Notes: generated by a model from the letters alone, not told the origin. Counted from the first letter of the stretch, positions 7,476 to 16,051 are shown. The stretch: DNA of 23,152 bases from PSLL01 sp050259195 (GCA_050259195.1 JBLNAE010000096.1:1-23152), one strand, 5' to 3'. A program made the numbers and translations.

Positions 7476-8783
7476 TTATTTTTCAAATGGATCCGAAATT
7501 TCAGAATGCCATAGCTTAAAGTGGTTCTTGTGATTTTCCGTATACGCTCCAGGCGGGTAGAACTCGTCGTAGAAATCCAGATCAAGGTGATGAGCTTGAA
7601 CCATGAATCTGAGAAACATCGGGTCTGAGAAGGCGGGGAATCTGCCGTATGTGTCGTATACGTAGTTGCAAATATCCTTCACAACCTGAATTTCATCCTT
7701 GCTCGGCCTTTCGATCTCCTGCACTACCCCTTCCGGGTTTAGATATGGCATTTTGTGTGACGCCCAGTTGCTCCACTTCAGGTCATTAAGGGCTTCGACA
7801 GCCTCGCTCATATTCTTGTAATATGGAGGACAGAAAGCCTCAAAGAGACCGTCCTTTCCAACCGCCACAGGGCTTGGGTTCCCCGTCTCACCCTTTACCT
7901 TAGGAGTTATGAATCTGAATCCGAGACCCTTATTTATGGGTGTCCCGCCCAGCATGAACATGCTCGCAAATCCGCTAAAGAGCCACCCTCCAAGCCCAAG
8001 GGTCTGAAGCGCAAGCACCATGTTTTGTCCCATAAAAGCCTGCTCCGCAATGTATCCGTTTGCAAACCTGATTTCGGCTTCAATAAGGGGCATCTTCTTT
8101 TTTTCATCAATGAACCCCTTTTTAACCCATCCCGCCGTTCCCGGGAGTCTTAGCCCGTGAAGCTCATCCACAAAGTTAAACCTGTGGTCGGGTCTCATAT
8201 AGAAAAAGTAGAGATTAATTATGCAGGCCGACAGGTCTGTAACGGGCATAAAAACGGTTGTGCCCGGTTTATTGACGTTCCAGAGGTTGTGTGAAGCGAT
8301 TCCGGGTGGACGGTTTGGAAGGTCGGCGCGTCTGTCTTCGATTTTTACCTTCGATTCTTTAAATAATTCTAAAATTCTATCCACCCTCTCCTGACAGCTC
8401 AATCCCTCGAGACCCCTGAAGTCATCGGGCTTTTTATCGTACATCTTTATCATGTACGTGCCTTCATCATTTGTATAAAAAACCTCGGTTCTATGAACGT
8501 CGCCCAATGCCGGAATGGTCTTACTCGTGAACTGCATTTCAAGGTCAAGCCCAACGTGAGGAGGAAAATCGGAAAGGTTTATGCTTTTTATTCCAAGCCC
8601 TGTCCAAACTAAGATAGCCTCTTCGAGTTCCGTAAGAGGAACGGGTTTATGTTTTGATTTGTATTTAAGCGGTCCCCTTTCAATCTCCATTCCCAGACCG
8701 AATCTTCTCGACCTCCTTTGAAAAACCGCATCAGAAAACCTGTAATCAATCGCAACCTCAAGTCCTTTAGGATATTTGCCCAT
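7476..8783 (-). CDS. nitroreductase-like protein of unknown function
   Basis: A 435-aa cytoplasmic protein without signal peptide. The N-terminal VFQRRSRRFG resembles the RRSxR phosphate-contact motif of FMN-dependent nitroreductases. LTELEEAILVWTGLGI resembles the following helix of SagB/nitroreductase proteins. GQNMVLALQTLGLGGWLFSG resembles the late helix of the fold. Between these lies a long region unlike typical nitroreductases (about residues 90-240) containing NRPPGIASHNLWNVN and several aromatic-rich stretches. An FMN-binding fold is therefore plausible, but function and substrate are unknown. The ATG at 8783 follows a GAGGA ribosome-binding site. The gene diverges from pyrE and lies upstream of the dehydrogenase, so both might be one transcript through the repeat. 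Confidence 0.7.
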   Translation of the reverse strand: MGKYPKGLEVAIDYRFSDAVFQRRSRRFGLGMEIERGPLKYKSKHKPVPLTELEEAILVWTGLGIKSINLSDFPPHVGLDLEMQFTSKTIPALGDVHRTEVFYTNDEGTYMIKMYDKKPDDFRGLEGLSCQERVDRILELFKESKVKIEDRRADLPNRPPGIASHNLWNVNKPGTTVFMPVTDLSACIINLYFFYMRPDHRFNFVDELHGLRLPGTAGWVKKGFIDEKKKMPLIEAEIRFANGYIAEQAFMGQNMVLALQTLGLGGWLFSGFASMFMLGGTPINKGLGFRFITPKVKGETGNPSPVAVGKDGLFEAFCPPYYKNMSEAVEALNDLKWSNWASHKMPYLNPEGVVQEIERPSKDEIQVVKDICNYVYDTYGRFPAFSDPMFLRFMVQAHHLDLDFYDEFYPPGAYTENHKNHFKLWHSEISDPFEK

Positions 8784-8863
8784 TTGCTTTTCCTCTTCGC
8801 CGTTTGATTTGTAGAAGTTAGTTTAGCAAATGTATTTTATTTTATCCAATGGTTCTAATAAAA

Positions 8864-8892
8864 TTGACAACCCAAAATAACTAGGGTTAGAT
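8864..8892 (+). promoter_or_regulatory. promoter of pyrE (leaderless arrangement)
   Basis: A consensus TTGACA (8864-8869) is followed 17 bases later by TTAGAT (8887-8892). The pyrE GTG begins at 8901, eight bases after the -10 box, where transcription itself would be expected to begin. No Shine-Dalgarno sequence precedes the GTG. The opposite strand offers TTGTCA at 8865-8870, almost the same bases, as a possible -35 box for the divergent 435-aa gene. Confidence 0.5.
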
Positions 8893-8900
8893 TTTTTATT

Positions 8901-9443
8901 GTGTCAGAAGATAGAGAAAGGCTAAAGCAGATTCTCAAAGAAAACTCAATCCTTCTTGGCAAGTTTAAGCTCTCATCGGGAAAGGAGAGCAATTATTACA
9001 TAGACGCCAGGCTCACCACACTCCAACCCGAGGGGGTTCACCTTGTGGGGAAAATGTTTTTTGATGAAATTCTCAAGGATTCCGAAATCGCAGCCGTGGG
9101 CGGTCCCACCATGGGAGCAGACCCTATTGTCGGGTCTATCCTAACACTAAGCCATCAGAGCGGCCACCCGATACGCGGGTTCCTTGTAAGAAAGGAAGAA
9201 AAACAGCACGGAACGGGGAAATTGATTGAGGGAAATTTAATGTCGGAAGATAAGGTAGCAATCGTTGAAGACGTCGCAACCACAGGCGAGTCAATTCTAA
9301 AGGCAATTGATGCTGTAGAGAACGCAGGAGCTACCGTGGAAAAAGTTCTGGTTATAGTGGATAGAGAAGAAGGAGCCAGGAAGGTATTGGAAGATATAGG
9401 GTATGAGTTTTTCTCAATATTTAAAATCGGAGAACTGATTTAA
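8901..9443 (+). CDS. pyrE: orotate phosphoribosyltransferase
   Basis: Converts orotate and PRPP to orotidine 5'-phosphate in de novo pyrimidine synthesis. The 180-aa protein has FKLSSGKESNYYIDAR near the N-terminus (residues 22-37), the mobile catalytic-loop region FLVRKEEKQHGTGKLIEG (94-111), and the PRPP-binding motif VAIVEDVATTGES (119-131). All are diagnostic for OPRT. The start is GTG with no Shine-Dalgarno sequence and apparently at or next to the transcription start. No other pyrimidine genes are nearby. Confidence 0.95.
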   Translation: MSEDRERLKQILKENSILLGKFKLSSGKESNYYIDARLTTLQPEGVHLVGKMFFDEILKDSEIAAVGGPTMGADPIVGSILTLSHQSGHPIRGFLVRKEEKQHGTGKLIEGNLMSEDKVAIVEDVATTGESILKAIDAVENAGATVEKVLVIVDREEGARKVLEDIGYEFFSIFKIGELI

Positions 9444-9696
9444 TATATTTACCGATAGGATGCCCAGAGGATTATTAAAATATCAAAATATATCCACCCC
9501 CGTTCAATAGGATGGAACACCCGAGTTCTTGAAATCGGTATCTAAAATAGGAGTTTTCTCAGCAAGGATCTATATTTTCGTGAGATAACACACTAATGCA
9601 GGGAATTACACGTAGCAATAGTTGTATTTGCTGAAATGGGATTATAGATTACTATAAAGTCGAAGTCCTATAACTCCTATAACAAGGAATAGAAAC

Positions 9697-10785
9697 ATGA
9701 AAAAACCAGCCAGTTTTAGCGCAACTGTTTTGATGTTGCTCCTATTAGGATTCTTCTCCGCTGAGATTGCCGCAGAGAGCAACCCTAACGAGGTCTTCCA
9801 GACGCGGCCCATTCAGTTAGGGACAACTGGTGCAAATATAAATGATATAAGTTCTTTATTTTGCTGTAGTGGAACATTAGGAGCTCTTGTGAAGGATTCC
9901 AGTGGAAATCAGTTTATTCTAACCAATAACCACGTCCTGGCAAAAACAAATAAGGGTATAATCGGAGAAGGCATTATTCAGCCCGGGCTAATTGACCAGA
10001 CGCCCACGTGTTTTCAGAATGTCGGAGACACTGTAGCCAACCTCTCCGCGTTCAAAAAAATTAAGTTTAAAGCCCGCACCACAAATACAATTGATGCGGC
10101 CATCGCCCAGGTTGTCTCAGGGACAGTTGATCAAAGCGGTTCCATACTGGATATTGGACAGGTGAGCAGTTCAATCGTGGCCCCTGCTGTGGGGATGGAT
10201 GTTAAAAAAAGCGGTCGTACAACAGGGCTAACCACAGGGACAATTGAGTCAATTAACCTTACGGTAAATATCACCTATGATAAGCAATGCGGGATTGGGA
10301 GTCGGACCGCCCTGTTTACCAATCAAATCGGTATCAGCCCCGGAAATTTTAGTGCGGCTGGCGATTCCGGATCGTTAATCGTCGAAAACGTTGCAACGTG
10401 CCCCCGTGCCATCGGACTCCTCTTTGCCGGAAGCAGTAGCATTACCATTGCCAATCCCATTGGAAACGTTTTAAATGCGTTTGGGGTCAGCATGGTAGGA
10501 TGTTCAAGCAGCGCGAGCCAGGCGGCAAGCCCGTTGCCGGGATTGTCATTGAGTTCCCCAATCATAGCAAATGCAATCCAGGTGAAGAGTCGGCATGAGC
10601 AAACCCTTCTGAGTATCCCAGGAGTAGTGGGAGTGGGAGTAGGGCTTTCTCAAAAAGCCCGCACCCAGGGAGTTATACAAGTCTACGTGAAAAAAGCAAC
10701 CGACGAACTCACAAAGGCTCTATCCAATCAGATAGAAGGTATTCCTGTAGAAGTTATTGAAACTGGAGAGATTTTAGCCTTCTAG
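9697..10785 (+). CDS. secreted trypsin-like (S1 family) serine protease with C-terminal domain
   Basis: Predicted exported protease of 362 aa. A signal peptide covers about residues 1-27 (KK followed by a Leu-rich core and a small-residue cleavage region). The chymotrypsin-fold triad is readable: H79 in LTNNHVLA, D133 in NTIDAAIAQV and S224 in AAGDSGSLIV. A glycine-rich GRTTGLTTG lies between the last two. A low-complexity Ser/Ala/Pro linker (about 270-290) leads to a small C-terminal module (about 297-362) with IPGVVGVGVGLS and a repeated beta-strand pattern, which I cannot assign. AAGGA lies 8 bases before the ATG. A possible promoter is TTGTAT/TAGATT at 9622-9650. Substrate is unknown. The 253 bases upstream hold no other gene I can see. 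Confidence 0.85.
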   Translation: MKKPASFSATVLMLLLLGFFSAEIAAESNPNEVFQTRPIQLGTTGANINDISSLFCCSGTLGALVKDSSGNQFILTNNHVLAKTNKGIIGEGIIQPGLIDQTPTCFQNVGDTVANLSAFKKIKFKARTTNTIDAAIAQVVSGTVDQSGSILDIGQVSSSIVAPAVGMDVKKSGRTTGLTTGTIESINLTVNITYDKQCGIGSRTALFTNQIGISPGNFSAAGDSGSLIVENVATCPRAIGLLFAGSSSITIANPIGNVLNAFGVSMVGCSSSASQAASPLPGLSLSSPIIANAIQVKSRHEQTLLSIPGVVGVGVGLSQKARTQGVIQVYVKKATDELTKALSNQIEGIPVEVIETGEILAF

Positions 10786-10987
10786 GATTGTATAAGTCAC
10801 GCAACAACCTAGAACATTTTGCCCCATCCTTTTGGTGATTCGAGACCTGAAAAATTTATTCATTGTGTTAGAATACATAGCGGCCTTCTTCGCACCTTGC
10901 AAAATCGTGGATTGTATAATTTATCAAAAGGTAGTTTATTGTATATATTATAATTCACCAATTTATTACGCTCTTTAGCCGATACAC

Positions 10988-12547
10988 ATGAAACTCGCAA
11001 CCCGCGAAATCATAAGAGAAATAGATAGGATTTCCATTGAAGAATACGGAATCCCCGGACTCATTCTTATGGAGAACGCAGGACACGCTGTGGTAAAAGT
11101 AGCGATTCAGGAATTCCCCCGGGCAAAAAGAATCGCAATCTTTGCCGGAGGTGGAAATAATGGAGGAGACGGATTTGTAATAGCACGACACCTCATTTCA
11201 GAGGGATTGGATGTAACAACGTATCTCACATCGGACCCTAAAAAATACAGAGGCGATGCGCTTACAAACCTTGAAGCCCTTCGCAAAATCGGGGGAAAAT
11301 TAATAGATATTAAAAACGGATTTTCAGAGTATCAAGGTGCAGACCTGATTATTGATGCGCTCTTTGGAACCGGTCTTGACAGAAACGTTGAAGGATTCTA
11401 TGGTGACGTAATTCATTTTATAAATTCCCAACCCGTCCCCCGTATTGCGGTTGATATTCCCTCAGGGCTTGATGCGGACACTGGATTTCCGCTTGGAGTC
11501 TCGGTGAAAGCTGACATTACCGTAACGTTTGCCGTTCCAAAAATCGGTCTTGCCATCTATCCGGGAATAGACTACGCGGGAAAGGTCTATGTGGCAGATA
11601 TTACAACCCCCAAATTTCTCGAAAAGGACATTACATCTGAGCTTATTACCTATGATACTATTCGAAGAATACTAAAACCGCGCAGTCAAGACACCCACAA
11701 GGGCACTTATGGACATCTCTTTATACTCGCCGGTTCACCCGGAAAAACGGGGGCTGCAACGCTTGCCGCGCAGGGCGCGCTAAGAGCAGGGACAGGACTC
11801 GTTACAGTTGGCATTCCAAGGAGTTTAAATCCTATCATGGCGCAAAAATTAACCGAGGCGATGACCGAACCTCTGCCCGAAACCGAAAGCGGCACTTTTG
11901 GAGAAAAATCAATTGAAGCAACCTTAAAAATAACCACATCGTCGAGAAAAACCGCGCTTGCGGTGGGGCCGGGAATTTCTACAACACAGGATACAGCAGA
12001 GTTCCTCTATGAGACTCTTAAAAACTCTCCTGTCCCTATTGTGGTGGACGCAGACGGGATTACACTCATTGCCCGAAATCTGCAAATGTTAAAAGAACTG
12101 AAGGCTCCCATTGTTCTTACACCCCACCCTGGCGAGATGTCCCGTTTAATCGGCAAAACGGGAGAGGACGTACAGAAAAACCGCATCGGCGTTGCTAGGG
12201 ATTTTTCATCTATGTATAATGTCTACACTGTGTTAAAGGGCGCAAGAACCGTGATTTCAACCCCAGACAGCAGGGTGTTTATAAATCCAACAGGCAATCC
12301 CGGAATGGCTTCAGGCGGTATGGGAGACGTTCTTACGGGCATCATAGGCGGGTTTTTAGCTCAAGGATACAGCCCCGAAGATGCCTGCGTTTTAGGAGTT
12401 TTCTGTCACGGATTATCCGGAGATTTTGTTGCCCGTAAAAAGGGAGAAGCCGGGATTATCGCAGGCGATGTCGCCAACAGCTTGCCAGAGACGCTCAGGG
12501 AAATTCTCTATGGGAAACAAGAGGAGTTTTTCTATAGGATTCGTTGA
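10988..12547 (+). CDS. nnr: bifunctional NAD(P)HX epimerase/ADP-dependent dehydratase
   Basis: Repairs hydrated, inactive NADH and NADPH. The N-terminal YjeF_N domain (about 1-215) epimerises the R and S forms, shown by GLILMENAGHAV and the GGGNNGGDGF loop at 54-63. The C-terminal ribokinase-like domain (about 225-510) dehydrates S-NAD(P)HX using ADP, shown by HKGTYGHLFILAGSPGKTGA, LTPHPGEMSRL and NPGMASGGMGDVLTGI. Total length of 519 aa is normal for the fused enzyme. It begins the nnr-tsaE-lysC-cimA set. A TATAAT lies at 10949-10954. The ATG has no clear Shine-Dalgarno sequence. An 11-base repeat GGATTGTATAA occurs in the upstream gap at 10785-10795 and 10909-10919. Confidence 0.95.
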   Translation: MKLATREIIREIDRISIEEYGIPGLILMENAGHAVVKVAIQEFPRAKRIAIFAGGGNNGGDGFVIARHLISEGLDVTTYLTSDPKKYRGDALTNLEALRKIGGKLIDIKNGFSEYQGADLIIDALFGTGLDRNVEGFYGDVIHFINSQPVPRIAVDIPSGLDADTGFPLGVSVKADITVTFAVPKIGLAIYPGIDYAGKVYVADITTPKFLEKDITSELITYDTIRRILKPRSQDTHKGTYGHLFILAGSPGKTGAATLAAQGALRAGTGLVTVGIPRSLNPIMAQKLTEAMTEPLPETESGTFGEKSIEATLKITTSSRKTALAVGPGISTTQDTAEFLYETLKNSPVPIVVDADGITLIARNLQMLKELKAPIVLTPHPGEMSRLIGKTGEDVQKNRIGVARDFSSMYNVYTVLKGARTVISTPDSRVFINPTGNPGMASGGMGDVLTGIIGGFLAQGYSPEDACVLGVFCHGLSGDFVARKKGEAGIIAGDVANSLPETLREILYGKQEEFFYRIR

Positions 12548-12549
12548 AT

Positions 12550-12621
12550 TAGCCACTAAGGCACAAAGACACAAAGTTTAAAATTTAAAATTAAAATCTT
12601 TTCTTAGTGTCCTTGTGGTTA
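12550..12621 (+). repeat. intergenic inverted-repeat element, copy 2 (short form)
   Basis: The left arm at 12550-12576 (TAGCCACTAAGGCACAAAGA...) pairs imperfectly with the right arm at 12598-12621 (...TTAGTGTCCTTGTGGTTA), with an AT-rich centre of about 21 bases. It fills most of the gap between nnr and tsaE and ends 30 bases before the tsaE ATG. The sequence just past the arm (AAATATTTA) is shared with copy 3. Confidence 0.85.
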
Positions 12622-12651
12622 AATATTTAGGTTGGAAAAAATTATACGTTT

Positions 12652-13143
12652 ATGTTAGGGATTTTTCACGTTTATGTGTTAAAAGAAGAGGATACGATTA
12701 AATTGGGAGAGGCTCTTGGAAAATTGCTTAAACCCGGCGACATTGTCGCTTTAAAAGGAGAACTCGGAGCGGGAAAAACGGTTTTGGTAAAAGGCATCGC
12801 CAAGGGTTTAGACATAAAGGAGGAACCGAACAGCCCGACATTCGTTATTATGAATGCTTACAGGGGAAGGGTTCCGCTTTATCATTTCGACCTCTACAGG
12901 GTTTCAGGAAAAGAGGAACTTGAAGGAATCGGGTACGAGGATTATTTCTTCGGTGACGGGGTCACGGTCGTTGAATGGGCAGATAAAGCAGAGGAGATTT
13001 TTCCCGAAAGTACAATAGAGATAGAAATTAAAATTCCCCCAAGAGATACAGCTTCAGAAACAGCACGCGAGATTAAATTTAAAGGAGAGGAAAAGTGGCT
13101 CTCATTGTTCAGAAGTACGGCGGAACGAGTCTTGCCAACATAG
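12652..13143 (+). CDS. tsaE: tRNA threonylcarbamoyladenosine biosynthesis ATPase TsaE
   Basis: ATPase subunit that works with TsaB and TsaD to form t6A at position 37 of ANN-decoding tRNAs. The 163-aa protein has the Walker A motif GELGAGKT at residues 36-43, then NSPTFVIMNAY, YHFDLYRV and VVEWADKAEE, the standard order for the family. The gene overlaps the start of lysC by 49 bases, giving a C-terminal tail (after about residue 145) longer than usual. The ATG lacks a clear Shine-Dalgarno sequence and sits 30 bases after a repeat element. A GTG at codon 9 is an alternative start. Confidence 0.94.
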   Translation: MLGIFHVYVLKEEDTIKLGEALGKLLKPGDIVALKGELGAGKTVLVKGIAKGLDIKEEPNSPTFVIMNAYRGRVPLYHFDLYRVSGKEELEGIGYEDYFFGDGVTVVEWADKAEEIFPESTIEIEIKIPPRDTASETAREIKFKGEEKWLSLFRSTAERVLPT

Positions 13144-14324
13144 ACAAGATAAGACAGGTCGCAAACCACATAATCAGAACGAAGAAAAAGGGAAACGACG
13201 TCTTGGTGGTTGCCTCCGCTATGGCAGGGGAAACCGACCGCCTGATAAAGCTTTCGCGCTCAGTCATGGACCCGCCTGATGAAAGAGAGCTGGATGTAAT
13301 CACATCGAGCGGAGAACAGGTATCTTCAGGACTCCTCGCCATGATGATTAAATCTCTCGGACATGATGCCGTGTCTTTTCAGGGGCATCAGGTAAGAATT
13401 ACAACCGACAACGCATATTCAAAAGCAAGGATAGTCAAGATAGATGACGAAAAGATAAAAAAGGTGCTTTCGGCCGGGGAAATCGTAGTCGTAGCAGGAT
13501 TTCAGGGGGCGGATGACGGCGGAAATATTACGACCCTGGGACGCGGCGGATCAGACCTTTCGGCTGTCGCCCTTGCCACCGCGCTTCGGGCAGATGCCTG
13601 CGAGCTTTATAAAGACGACGTGGACGGGGTTTATACAACAGACCCCGCCATTTCCAGAAACGCCAGAAAGCTTAAAAAGATTTCTTATGATGAGATGCTC
13701 GAGATGGCCAGCCTCGGATCAAAGGTGCTACAGGCAAGAGCGGTCGGATTTGCAAAGAAATTTCGCGTTCCCATCCATGTGCGTCCCACATCGAGACCGG
13801 ACGATGAAGGAACGTGGGTTGTAGAAGAGGAGGCAGCAATGGCAGAAATGGAAGACATTGTTATATCCGGGGTGACTTATGATAAAAATCAGGCGAAGAT
13901 TACAATAATGCATGTTCCAGATCGGCCGGGAATTGCGGCAAAGCTCTTTACATCCATTGGCAATGAGGGAATAGTAGTTGACATGATTGTGCAAAATATC
14001 AGCACCGAAGGGTATACGGACATGACTTTTACAGTGCCAAGGACGGATTTTAAAAAGGCATTGAGAATCACAGAAGAGGTAGCAAAGGAACTGGGCGCAA
14101 AGGGCGTAAACTCGAATAACCGTATTGCTATGGTCTCGCTTGTCGGAGTTGGAATGAAAACGCATTCGGGGATTGCGTCCCGCATGTTTTCTGCCCTTGC
14201 GCGCGAAGGAATAAATATTATGATGATAAGCACATCCGAGATAAAGGTCTCATGCGTAATAGACGAGAAATACACGGAGCTTGCAGTGCGCGCCCTTCAT
14301 GATGCTTTTAATCTAGGAGAATAA
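13095..14324 (+). CDS. lysC: aspartate kinase
   Basis: Phosphorylates aspartate, the first step toward lysine/diaminopimelate, threonine, methionine and isoleucine. The 409-aa protein opens with VQKYGGTSLANIDKI (substrate and ATP site, KYGGTS at 7-12), then ITTLGRGGSDLSAVALA, then DVDGVYTTDP. Two C-terminal ACT domains follow (about 265-405), including DRPGIAAKLF and HSGIASRMFSALAREGINIMMISTSEIK. These are the usual site of allosteric lysine/threonine control in the monofunctional class. The GTG start at 13095 is preceded by AAAGGAGAGG, a good ribosome-binding site inside the end of tsaE. It lies two genes before cimA's repeat-containing leader in the same direction. Confidence 0.96.
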   Translation: MALIVQKYGGTSLANIDKIRQVANHIIRTKKKGNDVLVVASAMAGETDRLIKLSRSVMDPPDERELDVITSSGEQVSSGLLAMMIKSLGHDAVSFQGHQVRITTDNAYSKARIVKIDDEKIKKVLSAGEIVVVAGFQGADDGGNITTLGRGGSDLSAVALATALRADACELYKDDVDGVYTTDPAISRNARKLKKISYDEMLEMASLGSKVLQARAVGFAKKFRVPIHVRPTSRPDDEGTWVVEEEAAMAEMEDIVISGVTYDKNQAKITIMHVPDRPGIAAKLFTSIGNEGIVVDMIVQNISTEGYTDMTFTVPRTDFKKALRITEEVAKELGAKGVNSNNRIAMVSLVGVGMKTHSGIASRMFSALAREGINIMMISTSEIKVSCVIDEKYTELAVRALHDAFNLGE

Positions 14325-14335
14325 AAACTTTGATT

Positions 14336-14404
14336 TAGCCACGAAGTCACAAAGAAAAAAATAAATTCTAGTCTTTCTTGGTGTCTTGGTGCTTTTGTGG
14401 TTAA
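14336..14404 (+). repeat. intergenic inverted-repeat element, copy 3 (short form)
   Basis: The left arm at about 14336-14355 (TAGCCACGAAGTCACAAAGA) pairs imperfectly with the right arm at about 14372-14404 (...TTGGTGCTTTTGTGGTTAA). It lies between lysC and cimA and ends 22 bases before the cimA ATG. It continues with AGTATTTA, matching the AATATTTA that follows copy 2. Confidence 0.85.
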
Positions 14405-14426
14405 GTATTTACTGGGGAGAAGAGAA

Positions 14427-16028
14427 ATGACGGAAAGAACAGTAAAAATCTACGATGTAACCCTAAGGGACGGGACCCAGGGAGAGAACATCTCATTCTC
14501 GGTGCAGGACAAGCTTCACATTGCATATAAGCTCGATGAACTTGGAATGCACTACATAGAAGGTGGATGGCCCGGCTCGAATGAGAGGGATGAGGGGTTT
14601 TTCAAAGAGGCAAAAAGGCTGAAACCGAATAAATCCAAGATTGCGGCTTTTGGAAGCACAAGAAGGGCTGACAAAAAGTGCGACGCGGATGGAAACGTTC
14701 AAGCTCTACTCCATGCCGAAACCCCTGTCGTCACGATTGTAGGAAAAAGCTGGGATTTCCACGTAAAAGAGGCTCTCAAAATTTCACTCGAAGAGAATTT
14801 AGAAATAATTCATGACTCCGTTTCATATCTGAAAAAAAGAGTGGATGAGGTCTTTTTTGATGCCGAGCACTTTTTTGACGGCTATAAAAGAAACCCGGAA
14901 TATACATTGAGGGCAATTAAAGCCGCGCTCGATGCCGGAGCGGATTGCCTCGTCCTTTGTGATACAAACGGCGGAACCCTCCCCTGGGAGATCGAGTCCA
15001 CGATAACGAATGTGATTTCAAAACTGGGAAATCCCCCTCTTGGAATCCACACACACAACGATGGTGAATTAGGGGTTGCAAACACACTCTATGCCGTAAG
15101 ACTCGGAGTAGGTCAGGTTCAGGGGACTATAAACGGGTATGGTGAAAGATGCGGGAACGCAAACCTCTGTTCAATTATTCCGAATCTCAAGATAAAGCTT
15201 GGAATAAACTGCATCAGCGATGATGAAATTAAGAGGTTGTATGAGGTCTCTCACTTTATCCATGAGCTTACAAACCTTCCCCCTATAAAGAAGCTCCCAT
15301 TTGTGGGGGAGAGCGCATTTGCGCATAAAGGCGGATTGCACGTAAGCGCGGTTATGAAAAAATCAGAGACTTACGAGCATATAAATCCAGAGATTGTGGG
15401 AAATAGAAGGCGTGTTCTTGTCTCCGATCTCTCTGGAAGGAGCAACATTCTCTATAAAGCCAAGGAGCTTGGAATTGAGCTTGACCCGAATGATAAAAAC
15501 GTGCAAAAGATTCTCAACGAGCTTAAGAAGCTAGAGAATCAGGGATACGAGTTTGAGGGCGCAGACGCCTCATTCGAACTCCTTATAAGAAAAATTCTCG
15601 GACAGTATAAGAAGCACTTTGAGCTTAAAGGGGCGAGAATAATTGTAGAAAAGCACAGAGACGAAGAGGAGCCGATTTCAGAAGCCACCGTTATTGTTCA
15701 GGTAGACGGTGTAACGGAACATACGGCGGCAATCGGAAACGGCCCGGTAAATGCCCTTGATAATGCTCTTCGCAAAGCGCTTGAGAAATTCTATCCTGAG
15801 CTAAGAGAGATTAAGCTCAAAGACTACAGAGTCCGCGTCGTATCAACCGGAAAGGGAACAGACGCACTGGTAAGGGTGCTTATTGAATCGGGAGACGGCG
15901 AAAGCGACTGGGGCACAGTCGGAGTCTCAGAAAACATAGTTGAAGCAAGCTGGAAAGCACTTGTTGATAGTATTGATTACAAGCTATTGAAGGATGAGGC
16001 AAAGAGAGCAGTGAAGGCTAGAGGATGA
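14427..16028 (+). CDS. cimA: (R)-citramalate synthase
   Basis: Condenses pyruvate and acetyl-CoA to (R)-citramalate, the threonine-independent entry to isoleucine. The protein belongs to the DRE-TIM/LeuA family, shown by YDVTLRDGTQGE near the N-terminus, HYIEGGWPGSNERDE, and the metal-binding HTHNDGELGVANTL. A C-terminal regulatory (LeuA dimer-type) domain spans about residues 390-525. GGWPGSN rather than the LeuA pattern supports the CimA-type subgroup. I place the start at the ATG at 14427 (533 aa), which has GGGGAGAAGAGA just before it. A GTG at 14397 would add ten residues but lies inside the repeat. Homocitrate synthase-like activity cannot be fully excluded. Confidence 0.92.
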   Translation: MTERTVKIYDVTLRDGTQGENISFSVQDKLHIAYKLDELGMHYIEGGWPGSNERDEGFFKEAKRLKPNKSKIAAFGSTRRADKKCDADGNVQALLHAETPVVTIVGKSWDFHVKEALKISLEENLEIIHDSVSYLKKRVDEVFFDAEHFFDGYKRNPEYTLRAIKAALDAGADCLVLCDTNGGTLPWEIESTITNVISKLGNPPLGIHTHNDGELGVANTLYAVRLGVGQVQGTINGYGERCGNANLCSIIPNLKIKLGINCISDDEIKRLYEVSHFIHELTNLPPIKKLPFVGESAFAHKGGLHVSAVMKKSETYEHINPEIVGNRRRVLVSDLSGRSNILYKAKELGIELDPNDKNVQKILNELKKLENQGYEFEGADASFELLIRKILGQYKKHFELKGARIIVEKHRDEEEPISEATVIVQVDGVTEHTAAIGNGPVNALDNALRKALEKFYPELREIKLKDYRVRVVSTGKGTDALVRVLIESGDGESDWGTVGVSENIVEASWKALVDSIDYKLLKDEAKRAVKARG

Positions 16029-16051
16029 AAACTGAGGTCAGAATTTAAATA

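Noticed and set aside
7355..7585. Open frames running through the repeat between the dehydrogenase and the 435-aa gene
   Set aside because: They are read through the inverted repeat and the antisense or alternative frames of real genes, with no start signals or family similarity.
10785..10919. 11-base direct repeat GGATTGTATAA flanking about 113 bases, as a possible insertion with target duplication
   Set aside because: The enclosed DNA has no inverted ends or coding content, and an AT-rich 11-mer pair in an AT-rich gap may be chance.
13728..14275. Long minus-strand frames inside lysC
   Set aside because: Antisense shadows of a well-conserved gene, with Cys/His/Ser-rich, unfamily-like translations.
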